Shown here: positions 24,201 through 26,737 of the stretch, piece after piece
Layout: each line of letters begins with the position of its first letter
Numbering within the stretch: the stretch's first letter is position 1
IMG/VR virus record: IMGVR_UViG_3300032050_000446
Location: 1 to 34,403 of that record
DNA: 34,403 nucleotides
Direction: 5' to 3' (one strand)
Origin: a virus
Position numbers and translations under genes: made by a program
Notes under the pieces: model-generated
Database searches by the model: none
Told to the model about the DNA's origin: nothing
What the model saw: the letters and a program-made list of their open reading frames with translations, nothing else

Positions 24201-25942
24201 TTTCTGAAGAAGTAGGGGGAACTCCTTTTGTAGTGTCTGATGATACTGGGTCAATGTCACTGTTGGCAAACGGATTGACGGTTGCGCCTATCGCAAATAT
24301 CAGTAATAGTTTGACTCCGCCGATAGCTATTAGCAACGCAACAAGCACAACCGCAGGATCTCCTAATCAAATCACAGCAGATAGCACTACTGGATTTATC
24401 GTAAATCAACCAGTTCAGTTCTTTGGCACATCATTTGACGCCAACATTAGAACAGACGGTGTTGTATACTTTATTAGAAGTATTGTTAATAGCACTACGT
24501 TTACTATTAAAGACGCTGCCGGTACCCAAATTGTGACTGTTGGTGGTTCAGGCAATATGCAAGTTGTAGTGGGCGGACAGCCCAGTGTGCGTGTAACTAC
24601 CTCAATTGAGCATAAGTTTGTAGAAAATACGTTAATTAGAATTGACGGTACAACTGGTTCAGTTCAGCTTAATAATAACACATATTATGCTAAGATCATT
24701 GACCCACTCACATTTGATATCTATAATAGTCCATATGATTCTTCAATTACTGCGGTAAATGATCCCGTAACTACTATTGAAGCGTATATCAGTGGCGGCT
24801 ATACATGGCGTCAGGGTCTATTCTTCATCAGCACTACTACAGCCACTGCTACTACTGAAGCATCACCCGATGACGATTATATAACTGTAGCTTCTACTGA
24901 CGGTCTGGTTTCTGGAACTCCAGTATACTTCAGTGAAATTGAAACATCAAACACTGATATTAACGGAGATCCTACTCCGCTAATGGGAGGCTTAACACAG
25001 GGTACACTGTATTATGTGAAGGACATTGTTAACTCTACTAGATTCACTGTGTCTTCAGTGAGATATGGTCCTGCTGTTAGCTTAACCGACGATTCCGGAA
25101 GAATCAACGTAACTCAGTGGTCACAAGAAAATGTTGATAGAATGTATGTAACAATCAACGGCTATCGTGTTCCGTCATCTAAGCTCAAAGTCAATGACTT
25201 CAACGAAGTCAGCATTTTGTCAGAGATTGTCCCCGGTGATAGAGTCATTATCTCAAGTATGATACCAACTGCAACTCCTAATGAGGAAATATACATCAAT
25301 TTTGTTAACAATGTTGGGGACGCTGAAGTTTACAGAACCAGTCCAGAAATTACAACTTGGGTAACCGAAACTGTATATCCTTTAGCAACAGAAATCTTAG
25401 TCAACGATGTTACTAAGCTAACTCGCCAGATAGTGCAGGAAGTCACAACTCCAGCTCCAGCTATTGCTGACGGATTCTACTATATAGGATTAACCGCAGA
25501 CAAGAACTTGATTGCTAATGTTAGAATCTTCAACAAGACTACACTAAACTTCATACCACAAGAAGCAATCAGTGTTGCTCTTATTGATTTGTCTCCTAAT
25601 GTTAAGATTGCGCCCGGAGTCTACATTACGGAGGACGATGAGTTGACTATCACTACCCTAGAAGGTAACTTAGTCTATATCAACGGCGAACAGATTAGAT
25701 TCAATAAGGTAGACTTTGATACTAATGCGTTGCAAGAAATTAGTAGAGGCGTGAACGGTACTGGTACACAAACTATCATACCTGCTTACTCTCCTGCATA
25801 TGGACTGTTGTCGATAAATCAACTACCTAATGTGTTCTATGATCAGACTTGGAATTCCAACAAATATAACACCGTTGAAGGGGATCCGTTGCAGATTAGC
25901 GACACTATTCCTGCTCAATTCCTAATTGATCCGGCTAATTAA
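6296..25942 (+). CDS. Giant mosaic baseplate/tail protein in gp7 position (6548 aa)
   Basis: A single uninterrupted frame of 6548 codons begins 8 bases after gp6, where gp7 is expected in a gp25-gp6-gp7 wedge set; T4 gp7 has 1032 residues. A gp7-like role is inferred from position; I recognise no T4 gp7 motif. The N-terminus 'RIRTLNFLPEIFQTPTNSQF' and the backbone-like stretches at about 9,780-13,000 and 15,900-17,640 (including 'EGYINEVKPYHVVLKEF') are Trp/Tyr-rich, contain few repeats and look like the ancestral core. Added modules: a beta domain with 'GGTYRFEVNQTSQFWIQT' (~6,850-7,050); YYV repeat copy 1 (~7,300-7,560); an FG-GAP-like propeller (13,680-15,895); a dense YYV-repeat half (18,840-25,110); and an Asp-box propeller (21,187-22,412). 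No signal peptide or membrane segment is seen. The start has only a poor ribosome binding site, so translational coupling to gp6 is likely. It could instead be a fibre fused to a wedge protein. Confidence 0.93.
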   Translation: MARIRTLNFLPEIFQTPTNSQFLSATLDRLVSNPSSTRVQGYVGSKFGSGINALDYYVTEPTKTRADYQLEPSVVFTKAEEEIANDFITYPGIIDSLKQQGAITNNNDRLFNSQIYSWDSFTNLDKLVNYYEYYWLPIGAPAVTVAPSTVFINQDYVVTDFPNSYEISEVGSAIGTGTNPTISVIRGGTYRFEVNQTSQFWIQTEPGTSGFSPTQENLPTREVFGVDNNGTEVGIVTFNVPFKNAQDQFVFPGNNMVDVICNIPFDQVNGRNLYTINDPATGVIYPGLDNIDGVTGLEGLRILFYDTGVPDEQGFVSSYYDSTTYDVNDPSFTEPKTVTVGSTNASGNRLSMASGFTTDELIPNQTVTFSGVLLGGIVEGQVYFVKDIINSTDFTISEDLEGDTVTVFSQSGANMIVNINQGQFQNGFNTVVSENFYRIQYVGDPDNPIIRLLPDGTIPNNEKISPRFGDQYISRSFYRNNLGVISMIPIITAPLDVLYYQDGINPNKVGVIKINDSDIDNFINIETEILGRTTYTSPNGVQFTNGLKVQFDGNVFPNSYRSGEYYVEGVGTAIELIPVSELIVPEKFSRGDFIPYDTVGYDDTDYDIELFVPIDPDYITITRNSISKNAWSRSNRWFHIDVINATAQYNDNPNILTEYATLDNKAKRPIIEFYPNLKMFDAGTQGKRPVDFFDTRATDALSQVAGLNNYFPDVETYTGNTAVVASTPTVIVNVVSMELGKTYELVNVDDTIQDSWNELAGTLGVTYFPGDKIVCVKDGNDLLVPGTGTGRLIDDQTTVTVPSDDVTGVFQIGMYVGDVLNIIPTNAQIINLTDDGTTTTLTINYPFPQDIVGGTTSIVGTDTTVSNYSVFPGSRIIFSNDTDEGTKHKIYVVDIVVTTLGGSPQIVLIEAEDTNVEVDQQVVITRGFTEQGKTFYFDGIEWLQAQQKVTVNQAPLFDVFDDNGISLSDSTVYNSTSFTGTTLFSYGINPLTVDDPILGFPVRFTDVGNIGDISFDVTINSDTFNYVRGIESITQQVNTGYVHNYINRIEFARELGWVTAVENSVQYQEFNFRYNVATPTTQFVCDVAALPEVEFDSVGWPRVKVYNNNKYLEPTDYTVEIFDTATRITLNSAPDVDTVIQVLLLSDQVSQSGFYQIPDNLNSNPFNEDLTVADLGDIRNHYQDIFVNAPNTTGDIFGSNNYRDCGDLTPYGTKIIQNSASMVLPGVFLRKTKYDLLNALMFTSNEYVKFKQLLVDTVQNTQFTIRNTPAEILDEAIEQIAASKSEISSFYWSDMLPNRSPLAVNTYNFNSNTDVTRYPLSKVYNFESANYDSVLVYLNRTVNNNLVQRQLLRNVDYTISADSPTVTVTLDLVPGDQIIVKEYNQTYGSFVPYTPSKLGLYALYEPSVVLDSNYSTPTYFIKGHDGSYTKLYGTYIPQTDTLLDFRDQTLLEFEKRVYNNVKLSTEVPIKFYDVLPGFFRDSDYSYDEWLQMYSTNFLNWVGQNRIDYKTQFFNRNNEFTYNYTNSSNKLTGEQIQQGYWRGAYQYLYDTTTPNLTPWEMLGFANKPTWWEERYGPAPYTSDNLVLWGDLESGRVYSADGTSVIVPEVARPGLLDIIPVNSNGNLLSPLNSIVGTYNANTFQKDWKVGDDGPAELSYRRSSTYPFDVIKLFAMTKPAEFYNLAVDLDNYKYNAEFNQYLVNNRDHLIISDVEIYGDGIAKTSYINWIVDYEKQFGVDTTQEIKQALRNLDVRLAYRLAGYSDKTLLKFYVEKGSPNTANASLLIPDESYQVLLYDNQPFDKVVFSSVIIQKTVQGGFTVFGNSQSFAYFIIKAPVNSGRSELVTVLDKTVKLATDYSSKEVLVPYGTTFYSIQEVAQFLMSYNAYLTDKGMKFNEVQAGTEINWELMVQQFMYWTQMGWEDGSLITLNPAANDLVFDKEGSIVQPLTIQQQNFILNQDLYPIQINTLCVNRDGTYFKVHTLNEGDSMSFAQFNVSNFEHGIVFNNTTLFNDVIYNLVTGLRQNRITLRGTKTSEWNGTVDAWGFIINQDNVKEWSKDVKYPKGSIVLHKNKYYTALRLSEPSTVFNDLDWKLINYEDVQKGLLPNSATRSFESTLYYNCNEANLEQDADLLSFSLIGYRPRDYLALADLTDITQINVYKNMIKNKGTVNAVTAFDGVNLPQGGIEYEVYENWAIKSGDYGGLLSQNFVEFRVDQNLLTGNPSIVSLTNGVYTEGSQQEVPIYSLFNYGDTITDPNVLAVTTDPYNNLYPSAGYANFNDVKMSSFYYGGLPNGVNKDGIVVPIQNFYVRDYLWLASFKEKWGIFSWSPIGEVVEVAANLNNTATVTFSKPHNLKNLDPIAIVNFSTNVDGYYIVTQVVNLNQVIINLSISNIGSESITGSGVGMFIYSQRVAQPGDINTLPLLEAEFSKNTVWVDENTDGGWAVYRKGINYARQGELSTTTSSTFGNSVAFTESAGYLVADSANGVVYRYYYKNSNYDLAETITNDTSFGEKIVHNDNTFVISQPTTDPTVYIYAWNDTALANELLLTQTIAAPMGVTDWGSELAISGDGNWVYVSDTLNTQVYVYRKNNQEFSAGYFVPTQTYVITELGTTDFTAIGAIENSVGITFEATGIGSGTGTAINATYELVNIIENPDIVTAGSFIIGEEYKIASLGNTDFTLVGAASNNVGVVFTATGPGTGTGTASAQSNGFGTAISTDFDSDCLFIGAPNKDYSVSVTNWGEVYFYQRSVQNFESTAVSTLTQPQFFALGWTPDTATKAVTATSDSTDRITLANVSGISVNDAITFVGTGLAGTDIIAYKTYYVAGISGSAITIKESRSTNAIVQLSTVSSISNATAHVQSELLLVNVNGRMVQDNNYAVVGSSLVYTGSLNAGDIVEVSGNDFYNVQTFNAASNSAINIQFGYDLDVTRQASELLIGSPYEIDSENREGLVYRFTNGGARFGIVVGENQCFLSTTRSVLINGYQVTLAAGTAAAVANQIVNSRVPNITASATTDNKLIIQVVDPNLAEINNKLMVTAFDTATLDELGISVYSPTQVIPCPHKEGPTEFGKTIKFNQFDSVVIAAPAGPNFVATTFDFTDDENLDNDTVFDNNATRFLEDYPNAGAVYMFDLLTNNNGSLLNPGAFVYAQPSNSATLDFVINPYYGEAVDFYDNTVIVGAPNQIINPSQVGQVTTFVNATGVRNWSEFRQSAPIVDINKIQNTQLFSASTNNTLINLDYMDPLQDKLLGAIRENIDYVSPEDPARYNVDPLNISANTWGSQQVGKIWFNTSTVRFVNYHQNDVVYNSEYWGTVFPGSDISVCTWVASNVLPGQYQGPGTPIDATKYAVGSRLNASNIVTPVYYFWVRNSGLIVKEREKTLSDAVLASYIANPQSSGIAYMAPLLPNTFALYNSAEYINDADSVFHIGFATNQDTDVPHNEFKLIRQNFPDDFLPGLMPGERPFSLYARMLDSLSGTTISGEIVPNPFLPLAVQSGVLARPRQSFFYNRFEALKNYLTYANAVLVQYPITEIKPDISFAFVSDEFYNTADYWEYINWWAPGYNNSTRAFVQVPLYADLAELVVNPDTLVKVDNNGTGSFEIYRYDGEGVWTRVGLENGTIQFSSALWEYAKFGLGYGNDFYDTIPYDDYPSEATRNIIRLLNEQIYTQELLIHRNKSLILLLEYIQTETIESQNYLPWLSKTSLMDVFHTVRELRPFEVFKSDNVEFLEGYINEVKPYHVVLKEFLVKYDGMEVYDGNFTDFDVPATYNNNFDQYISPQLVFTDPDNEYTYDENSPIWSTAPYTQWYQNYGLSLTGQENYLITTLKSYMDLGSNVMLVDNASGFPSNGVIQIDGEIISYAFVDRNLNLLGGLSRGLNNSQVSEHIPDSDIFIDLPAVVVLDEGSGYTQVPKVIAHVDTTLYPAPRKEAILQAVMSGGRVSSVQVIDPGAGYVVLPEIKIDSAYTILFSDTDINASLNTININAPFLRTGEIVKFNSGTGGAKPTNLVDDSWYYVGVLESLPSVIIALYTNYSDAVKDQNRINIAPGLASDDMSLSPGARASTITSSAPTRENNITLRFDRTTYNSQVIDWESGTFYGAFFAGTYYNSDKISSSAITLENTEPDINTILASAQGVALQISDVTDEEELVWSAFTRYVSETSAIDNSISLVPQDGNNPDLSELEPNASGTTIGFYIGMPIKFIGTVIGGLSEGVTYYVSEIIDEIKFCVSDTISGSTRVLNNGTVNAPLLECYTGNINETVIVSVEYPGIIEATQTQSVTNAITVPLSPVGTGGTIGFYTNLPVFFTGNVFGGIIENFNYYVTSVIDNQTFTISETQNPVTTTVTQTKATGNILVVGSINGISRNDPIIITSLTGGLALSGIVAGKTYYVSQFISPTEITISEVVNGPVLVVSNRVGTAVLTNQKDTVKLTNATGSMTMNVSLPVSPGQVDGQLFTLYQTSGQFTDIAPSGANYSDLIDRQIRATIGTVNKIAISENDGGTFNFYVNMPIQVLQNVGGLTTGTTYYITEYSGMVDPLNSELTLPNIQVEVTNSSDIGNVLTCTVDLLRGFDGTDSLYEKMPITFQGTGLGGIVIDQEYYVKTIVSATQFTVSEVVDGPVKVLTLANGLMVGTGDPYIKVSTSKGGSAVSLTDNNSATSSFTQFITVDPVFDLSYLLGGYNAIISTPGEGFAISNTILIPGTAVDGTSPANDILLTVNTIDEDGGITSVIRSGTPPSVANQYYMQVRSTNTLAVYKNSLLTIPATPAEFDYVGYTTATVTETQASTDIITVNSTAEFAVNDAVVFTGDVTGGMNLGQTYYILDNGNFTATTLQISDTPGGSVIPLSTATSQNYSMAKLGSVAFLPEPFFFNQSIVRYNNRVYVCVVSNNDDEFIFGKWELLDSGDRRLNAMDRVIGYYQPTSNMPGVDLQQLFEGTTYPNPTYQGNNFDPNLQYGVDTILTPLPFYPSEVDISGIVWNGDNYLASANLPGYNAILTSEDGETWTINQLTNNNINTTSISQLNGFYFLTSANPTVPLLRSVNGVAWSAVSYFVPFGTTELELQNLAALNIPSLSLNDVAYCTIGDAWVSVGRNILRSEDGIVWRELTEFNPSLEYELNAVSSITGANCQGLVAVGKGKQPDYSTGVTQLVPIGLIFYSQNSVNWNQIQPLTDKGLYGVSSDGTTVIAVGERQVIYYTQNGFDWVGLNEVGCVFVDSINNYLNVTNTAGFNDGSLGTPVRFNRSFSTIAANTTYYVREIISSTQVTLSSTLDGSVLTLSSASVPENTRMFVYDASDPIPATLNDILYANSLWITVGDEGTIKTSTDGIVWETRTSNTTNNLNNVTYNEDQGVFVVVGENNTILTSADGISWEETSVFDPIVPVYDVKGANFQFGYAPEELVAGVVSDNLALIVNTRPGSNWPVVEYGHTGFNVNSIEIAPTFGEQVEYSFANLVNVPVTLRVQVINGTTELGTTLSPDAYTIDWINKKIILDQAISFSPRLDKLRIDVYEAGNGDQLVKASTDTYPIITDSDFGFREINLPCNYSATIFEGGGALRPGTDNVNVRVFETESVTNRIFCDEVADFIINSPISFQGVPFGGLQEETVYYVKTISFATNAITVSTVFDSLTGIAGPTTELTDDTGEMFANIQNGVAAVWTDPLVEHNGEKLVFGGIGLVTRSKSSNNALTTGTTSGLIVGTPITFGQASFGVLVPFQRYYIQSIIDGNEFTISETQGGPVLAQDDFAGTTTFVTNDYSIGLRNGNKAKLVFANNTFTNDVDYISFSIFGETQPAQYGYAVPETQYYAGNGSTSLFQLANFVGLDNPQNAIVEVNGVRQTISQYTIDAIANTILFDSPPPANSVVAVTTYNDTLRQYLTSQYDITGNPGSSLLNLTVIETVNELGTYDQDAPVVQTYDQDTPVIVLYDEFLNYLTLGPGDDTSVLNVNDSLQFSAPTLGGIVAGQTYYVLQILNSTDFVISEEVGGTPFVVSDDTGSMSLLANGLTVAPIANISNSLTPPIAISNATSTTAGSPNQITADSTTGFIVNQPVQFFGTSFDANIRTDGVVYFIRSIVNSTTFTIKDAAGTQIVTVGGSGNMQVVVGGQPSVRVTTSIEHKFVENTLIRIDGTTGSVQLNNNTYYAKIIDPLTFDIYNSPYDSSITAVNDPVTTIEAYISGGYTWRQGLFFISTTTATATTEASPDDDYITVASTDGLVSGTPVYFSEIETSNTDINGDPTPLMGGLTQGTLYYVKDIVNSTRFTVSSVRYGPAVSLTDDSGRINVTQWSQENVDRMYVTINGYRVPSSKLKVNDFNEVSILSEIVPGDRVIISSMIPTATPNEEIYINFVNNVGDAEVYRTSPEITTWVTETVYPLATEILVNDVTKLTRQIVQEVTTPAPAIADGFYYIGLTADKNLIANVRIFNKTTLNFIPQEAISVALIDLSPNVKIAPGVYITEDDELTITTLEGNLVYINGEQIRFNKVDFDTNALQEISRGVNGTGTQTIIPAYSPAYGLLSINQLPNVFYDQTWNSNKYNTVEGDPLQISDTIPAQFLIDPAN
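13680..15895 (+). other. FG-GAP-like seven-blade beta-propeller with inserted domains (residues ~2462-3200 of the giant protein)
   Basis: Seven units follow the pattern F/W/Y-G-x-x-h ... hh-h-[AS]-[PD] ... G-x-V-Y-x-[YF]. They start near 13,684 (FGNSVAF...GVVYRYY), 13,817 (FGEKIVH...TVYIYAW), 13,971 (WGSELAI...QVYVYRK), 14,423 (FGTAIST...FIGAPN...GEVYFYQR), 15,055 (FGYDLDV...LLIGSP...GLVYRF), 15,497 (FGKTIKF...VIAAPA...GAVYMFD) and 15,786 (YGEAVDF...VIVGAP...GQVTTF). This is the FG-GAP/integrin-alpha type of repeat. Extra material sits between blades 3/4 (two LGxTDFT repeats), 4/5 (a YYV repeat plus an NG-Y module) and 5/6 (a segment with 'VLINGYQVTLAAGTAAAVA'). A binding or spacer role is inferred; calcium-binding Asp loops are not clear. 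Confidence 0.7.
14102..14405 (+). repeat. Two LGxTDFTxxGA repeats inserted in the FG-GAP propeller
   Basis: Two copies about 64 residues apart read YVITELGTTDFTAIGA...FEATGIGSGTGTA and YKIASLGNTDFTLVGA...FTATGPGTGTGTA. The motif Y-x-I-x-x-LG-x-TDFT-x-x-GA-x-x-N-x-VG-x-x-F-x-ATG-x-GTGTA is shared. They lie exactly between propeller blades 3 and 4. This short module is common in aquatic phage virion proteins to my knowledge; function unknown. Confidence 0.85.
18840..25110 (+). repeat. YYV beta-repeat array in the C-terminal part of the giant protein
   Basis: A repeat of about 60-90 residues recurs with the pattern F-x-G-x-x-x-GG-[IL]-x-x-G-x-x-YYV-x-x-I-x-x-x-x-F-T-[IV]-S-[ED] ... x-[GS]-x-M. 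The YYV/YYI/YFV centres lie near 18,930, 19,243, 19,450, 19,860, 20,080, 20,742, 22,038, 23,093, 23,425, 24,165, 24,471 and 25,015. Two more lie outside this interval near 7,445 and 14,760. Degenerate relatives lie near 18,322 (SWYYVGVLES) and 24,680 (NTYYAKIIDP). Copies differ in sequence, so the expansion is old. The region looks like a string of small beta domains. Confidence 0.85.
21187..22412 (+). other. Asp-box (BNR-like) beta-propeller region, interrupted by a YYV repeat (residues ~4964-5372)
   Basis: Seven Asp-box-like motifs S-x-[DN]-[GS]-x-x-W are spaced along the region: TSEDGETW (~21,267), RSVNGVAW (~21,392), RSEDGIVW (~21,563), YSQNSVNW (~21,746), YTQNGFDW (~21,863), TSTDGIVW (~22,240) and TSADGISW (~22,363). 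Each is preceded by a beta segment such as 'VAVGERQVIYY' or 'FVVVGENNTIL'. Between motifs 5 and 6 a complete YYV repeat (~21,900-22,130) is inserted. Asp boxes mark sialidase-like propellers. I see no sialidase catalytic arginine set, so carbohydrate binding or a purely structural role is more likely than an enzyme. Confidence 0.75.
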
Positions 25943-25944
25943 GA

Positions 25945-25952
25945 GATAAATA
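25945..25952 (+). promoter_or_regulatory. Candidate T4-like late promoter GATAAATA after the giant gene
   Basis: The octamer begins three bases after the giant gene's stop codon. It ends only five bases before the ATG of the 48-codon gene, so T4-type late initiation a few bases downstream would fall at or near that ATG. It is better placed for the gene at 26104. Confidence 0.5.
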
Positions 25953-25957
25953 AAGAA

Positions 25958-26104
25958 ATGAATACTAATATATCAACCAGTTCTACTAAAAAGGTTACTG
26001 AAAAAAAGCCCAACGAGATTGGTGGCTTCCACTTTTCCTCTGGAATTAAGATTTTTGATCCAGTAACGAAAGAAGTTCTTCTACAAAAGAGAGGCGACAA
26101 CTAA
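25958..26104 (+). CDS. Small conserved-looking phage protein (48 aa)
   Basis: The ATG at 25958 opens 48 codons ending in TAA, whose last base is the first base of the next gene's ATG (TAATG). The N-terminal half is Ser/Thr/Lys-rich and probably disordered. The C-terminal half reads 'GGFHFSSGIKIFDPVTKE' followed by 'VLLQKRGDN'. Its KIFDPxxxEVxxxKR core matches KIYDPxxxEIxxxKK near the N-terminus of the following 206-residue protein, so it looks like a small paralogue or a split-off first element. The gene fills what would otherwise be a 161-base gap, and its stop/start overlap is typical of coupled phage genes. The ribosome binding site is poor (AAGAG at 25941-25945, 12 bases away). Function unknown; probably a virion component by context. 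Confidence 0.72.
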   Translation: MNTNISTSSTKKVTEKKPNEIGGFHFSSGIKIFDPVTKEVLLQKRGDN

Positions 26105-26724
26105 TGTCTATCATCAACTTATCATATAAGGTAGAAGGCTTCCTCAAGATTTATGACCCTAACAACGGGGAAATTTTTGTAGATAAGAAGAACGCCATCA
26201 ACTATGAGAATATGTCAGTAGCAATTGCTGATACATTGAGCAGTAGAGGATACGGTGAAATCTATCAGATGGCATTCGGTAACGGCGGAGCTAGTGTTGA
26301 TCAGACTGGCGTGATCACATATCTGCCACCTAACGTAACTGGTCAAAATGCTGCATTGTACAATCAGACTTATGCTAAGATCGTAGATGACACAAGCGTA
26401 TTCAATCTTGATCCTACACGTAACAAGATGACTGTCCTACACACGACAGGCACCGTGTACTCAGATATTCTGGTTCAATGTCTATTAGACTACGGTGAGC
26501 CAGCTGGACAGGCAGCATTTGATAACAGTACTCAAACAGATTCAACGTATGTATTTGATGAATTAGGACTATTAGCCAACTATGGTACGGACAATAACGG
26601 TAATGTAATAACCAGACTACTGACTCACGTTATTTTCCATCCAGTACAAAAGTCACTGAACAGACAAATACAAATTGATTACACCATTAGAATTCAGAGT
26701 CTAACTAATTTGGTAACTATTTAA
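26104..26724 (+). CDS. Virion structural protein, probably baseplate or fibre-attachment (206 aa)
   Basis: The start overlaps the previous stop (TAATG) and has AGAGAGG at 26088-26094. The N-terminus has 'EGFLKIYDPNNGEIFVDKKN', a motif shared with the 48-residue neighbour. After a helix ('MSVAIADTLSSRG') come beta-rich blocks 'IYQMAFGNGG', 'CLLDYGEPAGQAAFDN', 'YVFDELGLL' and a C-terminal 'LTHVIFHPVQKSLNRQIQI' strand pair. It sits between the giant gp7-position gene and the first tail fibre. In T4 that interval holds the gp8, gp9, gp10 and gp11 wedge and fibre-connector genes, so a wedge or connector role is plausible by position. At 206 aa it is shorter than T4 gp8 (334), and I cannot match it to a specific T4 protein by motif. 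No enzymatic signature is seen. Confidence 0.9.
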   Translation: MSIINLSYKVEGFLKIYDPNNGEIFVDKKNAINYENMSVAIADTLSSRGYGEIYQMAFGNGGASVDQTGVITYLPPNVTGQNAALYNQTYAKIVDDTSVFNLDPTRNKMTVLHTTGTVYSDILVQCLLDYGEPAGQAAFDNSTQTDSTYVFDELGLLANYGTDNNGNVITRLLTHVIFHPVQKSLNRQIQIDYTIRIQSLTNLVTI

Positions 26725-26737
26725 GGGAGCGCAAGAA

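Noticed and set aside
6296-25942. Giant frame as an artefact of joined contigs or sequencing error
   Set aside because: Codon use, amino-acid style and repeat families are consistent from end to end, the flanking genes are in normal order, and no frame shift or abrupt composition break is seen.
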